Of a stretch of 64,000 nucleotides of DNA, positions 51,102 to 59,570 are shown in pieces. The notes under the pieces are model-generated. The model had not been told where the DNA came from, did no database searches, and saw nothing but the letters and a program-made list of their open reading frames with translations. Source of the DNA: Bog-257 sp963834135 (GTDB taxonomy: Bacteria; Acidobacteriota; Terriglobia; Terriglobales; Acidobacteriaceae); the NCBI GenBank assembly GCA_963834135.1, contig CAWIAN010000007.1, positions 434,001 to 498,000 of the forward strand. Reading direction: 5' to 3'. How positions within the stretch are numbered: the stretch's first letter is position 1; the number at the start of each line of letters is the position of its first letter. The translations under genes and the position numbers were made by a program.

Positions 51102-53189
51102 ATGTATCTCGAACAACAACGCATCCTCGCGACTCACGTCCGCGGCTTTCTGCGCGAGAAATACGATGTCGATCTGCCGAACATTGTCATCGATCAGCCA
51201 CCGAACGTCGCGATGGGCGAGTTCGCCCTGCCCTTCTCGTTCGAACTGGCCAAGCGTCTGCGCAAAGCGCCGCGGAAAATAGCCGAGGAGATCGTTGCCA
51301 CGCTTCCGCTACCTGATGGATTCGAGAAGTTCGAGGTCGCTGGCGCGGGGTATATCAATGCACGCCTGAAGCGCGATGTTGCAGCCAAGGCTCTCGCCGC
51401 AGGAGAAACGATTGCTTCCGCAAACCACGAGGGCGAAGGCGCCGCCGACGTGGGGGGAACGATCCTTGTCGAGCACACCTCGATCAATCCCAACAAAGCC
51501 GCGCACATCGGACACCTGCGCAATGCGATTCTGGGTGACACCTTCGTCCGACTGCTGCGCGCCGCCGGGCATACGGTCGATGTGCAGAACTACATCGACA
51601 ACACCGGCGTGCAGGTGGCGGACGTGGTCGTCGGCTTCGTTACGCTGGAGAAAAAGTCCAAAGCAGAAATTGCTGACCTGATCAGCTGGACTCCGCTCTT
51701 CGATTACCACTGTTGGGACCTCTACGCGCGCGTGTCGCAGTGGTATGCGGAGGACAAGGAGCATCTGAAGGCGCGGCAGGACGCGTTGCACTCCATCGAG
51801 GAGGGTGGAAACAGCGTGGCCGAGATCGCGGAGATGATCTCCGTCGCCGTGCTGCGTCGGCATCTCGAGACGATGGACCGGCTCGATATCGAATATGACT
51901 TTCTGCCGCGCGAGAGCGAGATTTTGCGCCTGCACTTCTGGGAGTCGGCGTTTGAGCTGTTGAAACAGAAAGGTGTGCTCTACTTCGAGACCGAGGGGAA
52001 GAACAAAGGTTGCTGGGTCATGACGCGGCCGAAGGCTTCCGGTACGGGCAAAATCCCCACTTCAGCACCAAAAGAAGGTGCTGAAATGGGGCACCCGGAG
52101 CACCCGGGTGAAGAGAGTCTCGAAGAGCTTCTAACTAACATCGGCACTCAAGTCCCGGAGATACAAGGTCCCGATGAGGACGCGAAGGTCATCGTGCGTT
52201 CCAATGGCACGGTTGGTTATGTCGGCAAGGACATTGCCTATCACCTGTGGAAGTTTGGGCTGCTGGGCCGCGACTTCGGCTATCGCCGTTTCTACAAATA
52301 TCCCAACGGTCACGAGGTTTGGATTTCGGCGGAGCAAGGTGAACCCGACCATCCGCACTTCGGCAATGTTGCTGCGATTTATAACGTGATCGATTCGCGC
52401 CAGAGCGATCCACAGAACACGGTTGTCGAGGCGCTGCGGCTGCTGGGCTACACCGAGCAGGCCGCGCACTACACGCATTTTTCCTACGAGATGGTCGCGC
52501 TCACCCCTCGTTGCGCGCTCGAACTGGGCTATGAGGTAAGCGAAGAAGACCGAGCGAAGTCCTACATTGAGGTATCTGGGCGCAAGGGCTTCGGCGTGAA
52601 GGCCGACGACTTATTGGACGCGCTGATCGTTGCTGCCAAGAAGGAAGTCGACGCGCGCCACCCCGAACTAAGTGACCAGGAGCGTATTCATATCTCCACG
52701 CAGATTGCCATTGGCGCGCTGCGGTATTTCATGCTGAAGTTCACCAAGCAATCGGTAATCGCGTTCGACTTTAAGGAGGCACTGGCCTTCGAAGGCGAGA
52801 CCGGTCCATATGCGCAATATGCTGTCGTGCGCGCCAGCAATATCTTCCGCAAAGCGGGGATTGAGCCTGAGCACGCGCTGGTCTCCAGCGTCGATTACGC
52901 GCGTCACTTTGCCGACGAGAGTGGGACGGAGATCTGGGAGCTGTGGCTGCTTGCCGGCAAGACTTCGTTCGTTATCGAGCAGTGCATTGCCACCACGGAG
53001 CCGGCATTCGCCGCTAAACACGCGTTTCAGCTGGCGCAGCAGTTCAACAACTTCTATCACCGGCACCATATCCTGACGGAAGCCGATGAGGACCGGAAGA
53101 GGTTTCTGCTGGCGACTGCGGCGGTGGTGCGCCGGGAGCTGGTTCGGGTGCTTGGAGCGATGGGGATTACGGTGCCGCCGGTGATGTAA
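51102..53189 (+). CDS. argS: Arginyl-tRNA synthetase with a repeat-derived insert
   Basis: A 695-residue class I synthetase. The N-terminal Add-1 domain is about residues 1-110, HIGH is KAAHIGHLRNA, and the C-terminal anticodon domain ends VRVLGAMGITVPPVM. Between KGCWVM and the GEESLEELL element lies an extra stretch (about residues 310-332) coded by an inverted family A hairpin and its flank (52048-52098). The frame is kept. It charges tRNA-Arg. A divergent gap of 193 bases separates it from larC. Confidence 0.95.
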   Translation: MYLEQQRILATHVRGFLREKYDVDLPNIVIDQPPNVAMGEFALPFSFELAKRLRKAPRKIAEEIVATLPLPDGFEKFEVAGAGYINARLKRDVAAKALAAGETIASANHEGEGAADVGGTILVEHTSINPNKAAHIGHLRNAILGDTFVRLLRAAGHTVDVQNYIDNTGVQVADVVVGFVTLEKKSKAEIADLISWTPLFDYHCWDLYARVSQWYAEDKEHLKARQDALHSIEEGGNSVAEIAEMISVAVLRRHLETMDRLDIEYDFLPRESEILRLHFWESAFELLKQKGVLYFETEGKNKGCWVMTRPKASGTGKIPTSAPKEGAEMGHPEHPGEESLEELLTNIGTQVPEIQGPDEDAKVIVRSNGTVGYVGKDIAYHLWKFGLLGRDFGYRRFYKYPNGHEVWISAEQGEPDHPHFGNVAAIYNVIDSRQSDPQNTVVEALRLLGYTEQAAHYTHFSYEMVALTPRCALELGYEVSEEDRAKSYIEVSGRKGFGVKADDLLDALIVAAKKEVDARHPELSDQERIHISTQIAIGALRYFMLKFTKQSVIAFDFKEALAFEGETGPYAQYAVVRASNIFRKAGIEPEHALVSSVDYARHFADESGTEIWELWLLAGKTSFVIEQCIATTEPAFAAKHAFQLAQQFNNFYHRHHILTEADEDRKRFLLATAAVVRRELVRVLGAMGITVPPVM
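52048..52098. repeat. Family A hairpin inside argS
   Basis: GGGCAAAATCCCCACTTCAG, CACCAAAAGAAGGTG, CTGAAATGGGGCACCCGG. The stem CCCCACTTCAGCACC pairs with GGTGCTGAAATGGGG at 14 of 15 positions. It encodes KIPTSAPKEGAEMGHP. Confidence 0.8.
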
Positions 53190-53262
53190 CGGCCGCGGAT
53201 GGATTTGACTCATGTCGTGGCATCGTCGGTGGAAACCAGGTTGTACCGAAGCGGCGAAAAGC

Positions 53263-53310
53263 AGATCCCTCGCTGCGCTAGTGATGACAACCAATTCTTA
53301 AAGTGCATTT
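53263..53310 (-). repeat. Family C element
   Basis: On the minus strand: GGTTGTCATCACTAGCGCAG, then CGAGGGATCTGC, then TTTTCGCCGC. It lies between the convergent argS and response regulator genes. Confidence 0.55.
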
Positions 53311-53381
53311 GGCGTGGACCTGAAGGTCCGCACTGCCCAAACTGTAGCGGTATCCGAGCTGTCGCACTACCCGATCTGCGG

Positions 53382-54146
53382 CTACTCTTCCGCCGGCTCG
53401 GGCATGAAGCGATATCCGACTCCGCGAACAGTCAGCAGGTGCTGAGGGTGGGAAGGGTCCTTCTCGATGTACTTACGCAGCCGCACCACAAAGTTATCGA
53501 TGGCGCGCGTGTCCGTGTCTTCGTGCAGTCCCCACACTTCTTCGAGGATCGATTTGCGCGAGACGATGCGGCCACTATTGCGAATGAGATGCCGCATCAG
53601 CTCAGCCTCCATCAAGGTTAAGCGAAAGGTCTTGCCGTTTGCGCGCAGCTCCAGCGTGCCGAAGTCAACTTGTTTGCCGTCGAACTCATAGACATCGAAT
53701 TCGCGCAACGATCCGGCGTCGTGCGCCTCAGCAACGCGTGCCTCGGCCGGAGGATCGGTGAGCAGCGTGCGTCCCCAGTCGCGGCGGCGCAACAGGCTGC
53801 GGATGCGGGCCAGCAGGATCGCCAGGTCGAAGGGTTTAGGCAGATAGTCGTCGGCGCCGGAGGCGAAGCCCTTCAGCACATCTTCCGGGCGGCTGCGTGC
53901 CGTCAGCATCAGCATCGGAATGTAATTGCTGGCCTTGCGCAATTCGGTTGCAACAGTGAAGCCGTCTTTGCCGGGAAGCATCACGTCGAGCACCAGGAGA
54001 TCGAACTCGCTACGCTGGTTGACCAGCATGTCCAGCGCGCGCTCGCCGTCGCCGACTACCTCAATGTGGTAGCCCTCGGCTTCCAGGTTGAATTTCAGCC
54101 CGCGCGCCAGGTGCTCTTCGTCTTCCACCAGCAAGATGTCGTTCAC
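53382..54146 (-). CDS. OmpR-family response regulator
   Basis: A 254-residue regulator. The receiver domain has VEDEEHL (acidic pocket), LVLDVMLPGKDG with the phospho-acceptor Asp, the MLTAR Thr and the DDYLPKPF Lys. The C-terminal winged helix (about 155-250) has LTLMEAELMRHLIRNSGRIVSRKSILEEVWG and VRGVGYRF. The linker between the domains (about 125-150) is longer than usual. Its start overlaps the kinase stop region as ATGA, so it pairs with the histidine kinase. Confidence 0.93.
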   Translation of the reverse strand: MNDILLVEDEEHLARGLKFNLEAEGYHIEVVGDGERALDMLVNQRSEFDLLVLDVMLPGKDGFTVATELRKASNYIPMLMLTARSRPEDVLKGFASGADDYLPKPFDLAILLARIRSLLRRRDWGRTLLTDPPAEARVAEAHDAGSLREFDVYEFDGKQVDFGTLELRANGKTFRLTLMEAELMRHLIRNSGRIVSRKSILEEVWGLHEDTDTRAIDNFVVRLRKYIEKDPSHPQHLLTVRGVGYRFMPEPAEE

Positions 54147-55051
54147 TGCGAATTCCTCGGCAGCTCAATGGTAACAGTGGTTCCGCGACCCGCGCCTTCA
54201 CTTTCAGCGCGAGCGTCTCCTCCATGGCGGCGGGCGATGGCACGCACGATGAACAATCCCAGGCCGCTGCCTTTCACTTGCGAGGCGCCCGGCGTCAACA
54301 CGCGGTAGAAGCGCTTGAAGATGCGTTTCAGCTCGCCGCGCGGGATGCCAACGCCGTTATCGCGGACCGAGATCTGCACCCGCTCAAGATCCGGAGTCAG
54401 CACGGCGACGCGGATCGATGGCTCCTTGGACGAATACTTCACAGCATTATCAAGAACATTGGTCAGCGCGGTGAACAACTCTTCGCTGTCACCCATCACC
54501 GTGAGTTGCTCGCCCGGCTGCCCATCGGGCGCCCAGTCGAGAGCCTCGGACGTCAAGTGATGGCGCGAGCGCGCGAGGTCGACTGCCTCCTGTACCAGAG
54601 GGCCTATCGCAACCGGGTTGCGCGAGAGCACCGCGTTCTTCTGGGTGATGCGCGCGGCCCGTAGCACGCCCTCGACCGTGCCCATCAGGCGGTCGGTGTC
54701 ATCGAGCATCACCTGATAGAACTCGTGCCGCTTTTTGTCGTCCACTTCGCGCTTTTGCAGGGTTTCCAGATACAGCCGGATCGAGGTGATGGGGGTTTTT
54801 AGCTCGTGAGTAACGGCATTGAGGAAGCTGTCTTGCTGCTCGTTGCGACGCACCTCTCGGACAAGAAAGATGGTGTTAAGGATGACTCCGGCAATGATGA
54901 AGCAGAAGAAGACAACGCCCAGAATGAGCGGCACGACCTCGCGCCAATTGAGAATGATCCAACTGGTGCTGAGCACGGTCGCAGCCACGGCGATGCACAC
55001 GCCCAGGGTGATGAATACGGCGATCTTCGAGGTGCGGCTGACGGGTCGCAT
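54143..55051 (-). CDS. Sensor histidine kinase
   Basis: A 302-residue HisKA/HATPase kinase. Two N-terminal membrane helices (about 10-32 and 38-62) have almost no loop between them, so there is little sensing domain outside the membrane. The H-box is NAVTHELKTPITSIRLYLE, the N-box LTNVLDNAVKYS, and the G boxes are VRDNGVGIPRGEL and GSGLGLFIVRAIARRHGG. It would sense an intramembrane or cytosolic cue and phosphorylate the downstream OmpR-type regulator. Confidence 0.93.
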   Translation of the reverse strand: MRPVSRTSKIAVFITLGVCIAVAATVLSTSWIILNWREVVPLILGVVFFCFIIAGVILNTIFLVREVRRNEQQDSFLNAVTHELKTPITSIRLYLETLQKREVDDKKRHEFYQVMLDDTDRLMGTVEGVLRAARITQKNAVLSRNPVAIGPLVQEAVDLARSRHHLTSEALDWAPDGQPGEQLTVMGDSEELFTALTNVLDNAVKYSSKEPSIRVAVLTPDLERVQISVRDNGVGIPRGELKRIFKRFYRVLTPGASQVKGSGLGLFIVRAIARRHGGDARAESEGAGRGTTVTIELPRNSQ

Positions 55052-55148
55052 GATCGGTTGGGCTCAGAATAGCAGGGAAATGCCTGTCGGCAGGTGCTCC
55101 GGGCGCACGTCCTGCATTTGGACGTTAACTTGGGTGGAAGGGTTGGAA

Positions 55149-55180
55149 CCCACTTGGCCCAACAGGCGAACGTGGGGCAC
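55149..55180. repeat. Family A hairpin repeat, diverged
   Basis: CCCACTTGGCCC, AACAGGC, GAACGTGGGGCAC. It keeps the outer CCCAC/GTGGGG block but has a weak inner stem. Confidence 0.45.
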
Positions 55181-55192
55181 TGTCGTTACTGA

Positions 55193-55732
55193 CTATTGAC
55201 TACCGCTGCTCTCCTCTTCCAGCGCGGTGATGGTCTCGTCGTCCACGTTCCAGGTCTTCAAGATGCGGAAGATGATGCGACTGGGGAAACCGGCCCGCGA
55301 TAAGGATCGAAAGATGCGGGCTGCCTGCTTCTGATCTTCGGGCTTGGCGATTCGCTTGCGCTTCAGGAACTCGCGGGCCAACTGTTCTTCGTTGACCTCG
55401 TCGTAGGCCGAACGAACGGCACTGTCGACGATGTCGGCGTGTACGCCTTTCGCCTTCAGGTCCTGGGTGACGCGCAGCCGTCCAAACTTTTCGTTCTCTT
55501 TGCGAAAGCGAGTGAAGCTTTCGGCGTAGCTGCTGTCGTTGAGATATTTATGCATCTTCAGACGGGCTACGACCACGTCGACCAGCAATTCGCCGTGCGG
55601 CTGATCGCCCACGCGGCGGCGCATCAGGCGCTTAATCTCGGCGACGGTCCGCATGCGACGCCCCAGCGCTCCAACGGCGTACTCGTAGAGCGACTCCTCG
55701 TCGTAGGTGCGGGTCGAGCGCTTGAACGCCAT
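55193..55732 (-). CDS. recX: Regulatory protein RecX
   Basis: A 179-residue RecX protein made of three-helix repeats: YEYAVGALGRRMRTVAEIKRLMRRR, then VVARLKMHKYLNDSSYAESFTRFRK and FGRLRVTQDLKAKGV. RecX binds RecA filaments and limits their activity. recA is not in the window. The ATG start has GGAG-poor upstream sequence but fits the family's length. Confidence 0.9.
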   Translation of the reverse strand: MAFKRSTRTYDEESLYEYAVGALGRRMRTVAEIKRLMRRRVGDQPHGELLVDVVVARLKMHKYLNDSSYAESFTRFRKENEKFGRLRVTQDLKAKGVHADIVDSAVRSAYDEVNEEQLAREFLKRKRIAKPEDQKQAARIFRSLSRAGFPSRIIFRILKTWNVDDETITALEEESSGSQ

Positions 55733-55836
55733 GGGAGCGATTATAGTGCTGCGATCGACCAGATCGTGAAGTCAAGCACTTCTCCGAAGCCCTGTGCGGT
55801 GGGCTCGAAGGCCGGTCGTGCTCGAGGGAGCAGCGC

Positions 55837-57216
55837 TCAATTCAATTCGCGGACACCGACCGACTGCCGGAGCTGTTCCAATGCTTGCATGTACGAGGCT
55901 AGCGCCTGGCGGTAGCTCAGCTCAGTGGAACGGTAGCTGCGTTGGGCGTCGAGAAAATCCAGCAGCGTAGCCGAGCCGTGAGCGTAGGACGATTGCGCCA
56001 GGTCCAGCGATTGTTGCGCCTTTCCAAGGTAGTTGGCGTCGTACATTTGCAAGATGTCACGGCTGTTGAGCAGGGTCTCGTAGGCATTCTTCACATTTGT
56101 CATTACCTGCTGTTCGGAGGCTTTCTCCAGAAACTGCGACTGCGTCAGCGCGTAATAAGTTCGCGCCACTTCGCCCTGATTGCGGTTAAAGATGGGAAGC
56201 GGGATTTGGAAGTAAAACGCCGCCAGATTGGCTGCGCCGACATGTGTGTAGTCGAAGGTGACATTCAGGTCCTGCTTGGACTGAGCCTTGGCCAGACCAA
56301 TCTGGCTTTGAGCAGCGGTAACGGCGCGACGTGCGGCCTCCAGGTCAGGCCGTGCCGCCAGCGCCTTGGTTTGTAAATCTGACAATGTCAGAGTAATAGG
56401 CTTATAGCCAAGTTCTCCCACAATGTCGTAGTTACGAGGAACCGACTCAAATCCTATTAATTGGCGGAGACTGTTGAGAGCCTGCACCAGGGCAATGCGG
56501 GCGCTGGTAACGTCGTTCTGGAACTCCAGGGTTTGCAGCTGAATCTTCAGCAGGTCGGCCGTGGTTATTTTGCCGTTCTTCTGGCGTTCCTGACTTGCGT
56601 CAACGGTGTGCTGGTAGCTATCGAGCAAATGCTCGGTGAAGTCCAGATTCGACTTGGCGAGCAATGCGGTCACAAACTGCTGCGCGGTCTGTGAGACCGT
56701 GGTGCGCTCGGCGTCCGCCACCTGAGCCTCGGTCACGGCTGTTGCGGTCTTGGCCGCCAGCAGGCGATTCTGACGCTTCTGGCCGCGCTCAAAGAGATAG
56801 CTGATCCCGGCGTCGAACTGAGCGGTCTCGTCGATGTAATCTGAGGAGAACAGGTGCGGCTCGAAAAACGGCAGATACTGCGCGTCCCAGGACAATGTGG
56901 GATTCGGACGCAGGTTGGCCGTCACTTCCTGCTCACGGTTCTGGTATACGAGGGTGCGCTGCGCCTGGAGTTCGGGATTATTACGGCGTGCGAAGTCAAT
57001 CGCCTGATCGAAGGTAATCACCGCCGACGGACTGGAGGGCATCCCCGGTGCGGGGATTTGCGTTGCCGGTCGTTGCGGAGGAGACGGAGGAGCGTTGGCC
57101 TGGGATTGTGCTGCGACGTAAGCCGGCAAGAGTGCGCCGAGCAGCGTCAGGAGTGCGATTGAACGTAGACTTCGGATCCGCCGTGCATTCGGGTACAGGC
57201 TGACAGAGTTCTTCAT
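55837..57216 (-). CDS. TolC-family outer membrane efflux protein
   Basis: About 459 residues from the ATG at 57216, which opens a signal peptide (ending AYVAAQ); the longer frame to 57306 is not supported. After a Pro-rich start come the two TolC repeats: TFDQAIDFARRNNPELQAQRTLVYQNR (about 70-95) and the long periplasmic helices (QERQKNGKITTADLLKIQLQTLEFQNDV; SYAHGSATLLDFLDAQRSYRSTELSYRQALASYMQALEQL). It resembles the CzcC-like branch. It could be the outer channel for an exporter, possibly the MacB-type set at 16-22 kb, though it is far from it. Confidence 0.88.
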   Translation of the reverse strand: MKNSVSLYPNARRIRSLRSIALLTLLGALLPAYVAAQSQANAPPSPPQRPATQIPAPGMPSSPSAVITFDQAIDFARRNNPELQAQRTLVYQNREQEVTANLRPNPTLSWDAQYLPFFEPHLFSSDYIDETAQFDAGISYLFERGQKRQNRLLAAKTATAVTEAQVADAERTTVSQTAQQFVTALLAKSNLDFTEHLLDSYQHTVDASQERQKNGKITTADLLKIQLQTLEFQNDVTSARIALVQALNSLRQLIGFESVPRNYDIVGELGYKPITLTLSDLQTKALAARPDLEAARRAVTAAQSQIGLAKAQSKQDLNVTFDYTHVGAANLAAFYFQIPLPIFNRNQGEVARTYYALTQSQFLEKASEQQVMTNVKNAYETLLNSRDILQMYDANYLGKAQQSLDLAQSSYAHGSATLLDFLDAQRSYRSTELSYRQALASYMQALEQLRQSVGVRELN

Positions 57217-57308
57217 AAGGTGCTCGTTGGTGCGAGACACATGATGCCAGAAGCGCGGGTCGCTCGGAATCCAGAAATTTACTTCGTTGGTTGTGTGTAA
57301 AATCAAAA

Positions 57309-57344
57309 ACCCCGCCCTAGCCCAAAGTCAGGGCTAGAACGGGG
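57309..57344 (-). terminator. Family A hairpin acting as a terminator
   Basis: On the minus strand, CCCCGTTCTAGCCC and GGGCTAGGGCGGGG pair around a seven-base loop and run into TTTTTGATTTT. It lies downstream of the aldehyde dehydrogenase gene's stop by about 60 bases, before tolC-like. Confidence 0.6.
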
Positions 57345-57402
57345 TAACTGCTGATTTCGAGCAACACCGGCGTTGCAGGTTAGTCGTCACTGACGACTGT
57401 TC

Positions 57403-58905
57403 TTAGATCGCGACGCAGACGGCCTTTACCTCGGTGTACTGCTCCAGCACCTCATGGCCCATCTCGCGGCCCCAGCCCGACTGCTTATAGCCGCCGAAGG
57501 GCATGGCCGCGTCGAAGACGTTGTAGCAGTTGATCCACACCGTCCCGGCGCGCAACTTTTCGGCGATGCGGTGAGCCTTGCTCAAGTCGCGCGTCCACAC
57601 CGCCGCGGCCAGTCCGTATTCGCTCTGATTGGCTTCCGCTATCAGCTTATCGGGATCTTTAAAGGGCATGGCGCAGACGACGGGTCCGAAGATTTCTTCC
57701 TTCACGACCTTCATGTCGGGATTGGTCTTCACCATTACCGTGGGCTCGACAAAGTACCCCAGGCCTTCGCAGCGCTTGCCGCCGACCACGGCTTCCGCGC
57801 CTTCGTTCAGTCCGGCATCGAGATAGCTGCACACCCGGTTCATCTGCTCTTCGGAGACCAGCGGACCCATCGTCGTATCCGGGTGGAAGCCGTGACCCAG
57901 CTTGATGTTCTTGGCTCGCTCGGCCACGCCCCCGACTACATCGTCGAAGATTGCCTGCTCGACGTAGAGGCGCGAACCGGCACAGCAACATTGTCCGTGA
58001 TTGAAGAAGATGGCGTTCGCAGCTCCAGGAATTGTGGATTTGAGGTCGGCGTCGTCGAATACCACATTGGGAGACTTGCCACCCAGTTCGAGCGAGACCT
58101 TCTTCAGATTGCCCGCGGCCGCTTGCAGAATGAGCTTGCCGACTTCGGTGGATCCGGTGAACGCGACTTTGTCGACATCGGGATGCGCGGCCAGCGCGGC
58201 TCCAGCGGTTTCGCCGTATCCGGGCACAACGTTGACCACCCCGTCGGGAATACCCGCTTCGGCAATGAGTTCGGCTAGCAATAGAGCGGTAAGCGGGGTC
58301 TGTTCTGCGGGCTTGAGCACCACGGTGCAGCCGGTGGCAAGCGCGGGGCCGAGCTTCCAGGCGGCCATCAGTAACGGGAAATTCCATGGGATAATCTGCC
58401 CCACTACGCCGATTGGTTCGCGGCGCGTGTAGGCAAAATACTTCACGTGCGGCGAACTCGCCGAAATCGGAATCGTGTTGCCTTCGATCTTCGTCGCCCA
58501 TCCTGCCATGTAACGGAACAGATCTACGGCCAGCGGGACGTCCGCAGCGCGCGCGACCGCGAGCGGCTTGCCGTTGTCGAGCGACTCCAGTTGCGCGAAC
58601 GCTTCCAGGTGTTGCTCGAGCAGGTCGCCCAGCTTCCAGATCAGGCGTCCGCGTTCGGAGGAAGTCATCGTCGACCAGGGTCCATCCTCGAACGCCTTGC
58701 GCGCGGCCTTGACCGCGCGATTGATATCTTCGCGATCCCCTTCGGCCACTTGCGCCAGCGTCTCTCCGGTGGCCGGGTTATACACGGGGAAGGTCTTGCC
58801 GGAAGCGGCAGCTACCCACTTGCCGTCGATGAACATTTTGCGCGGATGCGCGATGAATTCTTCTACGCGATTGTGCAGTTGAGGCGCGGTTGCGGTAGCA
58901 GACAT
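57403..58905 (-). CDS. NAD(P)-dependent aldehyde dehydrogenase
   Basis: 500 residues from the ATG at 58905, which has AGGAGG six bases upstream. Conserved elements are IIPWNFPLLMAAWKLGPAL (cofactor and substrate site), FTGSTEVGKLI, LELGGKSPNVVF with the general base Glu, and HGQCCCAGSRLYV with the catalytic Cys, ending in the ALDH motif EIFGPV and the FGGYKQSGWGREMG loop. This is the ALDH1/betaine-type subgroup, so it oxidises a small or aliphatic aldehyde to its acid in the cytoplasm. Its exact substrate is open. Confidence 0.94.
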   Translation of the reverse strand: MSATATAPQLHNRVEEFIAHPRKMFIDGKWVAAASGKTFPVYNPATGETLAQVAEGDREDINRAVKAARKAFEDGPWSTMTSSERGRLIWKLGDLLEQHLEAFAQLESLDNGKPLAVARAADVPLAVDLFRYMAGWATKIEGNTIPISASSPHVKYFAYTRREPIGVVGQIIPWNFPLLMAAWKLGPALATGCTVVLKPAEQTPLTALLLAELIAEAGIPDGVVNVVPGYGETAGAALAAHPDVDKVAFTGSTEVGKLILQAAAGNLKKVSLELGGKSPNVVFDDADLKSTIPGAANAIFFNHGQCCCAGSRLYVEQAIFDDVVGGVAERAKNIKLGHGFHPDTTMGPLVSEEQMNRVCSYLDAGLNEGAEAVVGGKRCEGLGYFVEPTVMVKTNPDMKVVKEEIFGPVVCAMPFKDPDKLIAEANQSEYGLAAAVWTRDLSKAHRIAEKLRAGTVWINCYNVFDAAMPFGGYKQSGWGREMGHEVLEQYTEVKAVCVAI

Positions 58906-59043
58906 AAGAATCCTCCTGACGGACGGGGGCTCCGCAATGGGAGACGATTGCGCGAAAGCCGAACGGCTTGGGGAACCCACATCTAGCGGGAGAGTCTATC
59001 AGAAGACAGGCGGGTCAGAGCGGCTGATGGGACGGGCGTCTGC

Positions 59044-59394
59044 CTACGCGACGCCCGCCTTCGTCAGTGCCTCCTGCACCGTGGGAGCCATGGTGAACAA
59101 CTGGTCGCACTTGGTGACCTTCAGAGACGTCTGCAGGCGGTCGTTCGCGCCCACCAGGACTAGCTTGCGGCCGGAGTTCTCACGCGAGACGTGTGCGCCT
59201 ACAAGACAGCCGATTCCGGCCGAATCGATGTATGGCATGTCGGTCACATCAAGAATGAGCAGAGGGGAATTGTCCGAGCGGACCATGGTCTGCAACGGGA
59301 AGAAGTTGCCAAGCAGAAGGGGCCCGTGAATGCGAAGCACCGTTGTGCCGGGGACGTCCTGGATCTGTTCGATCTCTAATGGCTTCTCTTGCAT
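59044..59394 (-). CDS. STAS-domain anti-sigma-factor antagonist
   Basis: 116 residues from the ATG at 59394; longer in-frame starts lack support. The STAS core is TTVLRIHGPLLLGNFFPLQTMV, then LLILDVTDMPYIDSAGIGCLVGAHVS. The Ser of DSAG is the expected phosphorylation site for an anti-sigma kinase. It likely acts in a partner-switching pathway for stress or surface gene control. No RsbW-like kinase is nearby. Confidence 0.87.
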   Translation of the reverse strand: MQEKPLEIEQIQDVPGTTVLRIHGPLLLGNFFPLQTMVRSDNSPLLILDVTDMPYIDSAGIGCLVGAHVSRENSGRKLVLVGANDRLQTSLKVTKCDQLFTMAPTVQEALTKAGVA

Positions 59395-59570
59395 AGAGTT
59401 GAATTTTATACGGTGGAGCGAAGCACTCAATGTTAATTTCATGTTACTGGCGGTCGGTCGCTTTCTCTTGATCGCATCCGTTCGCGAAAAAACAGTTCCA
59501 GCCATGCCGCAGTTCACATTTCTTATCAATTTTGTGTCGCTTGGTCTCGCGGTTTTCGTGCATCAGATGA

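Noticed and set aside
52010..52130. argS as a pseudogene or with an intein
   Set aside because: The extra segment is only about 20 residues, stays in frame, has no intein motifs, and is explained by a family A hairpin.
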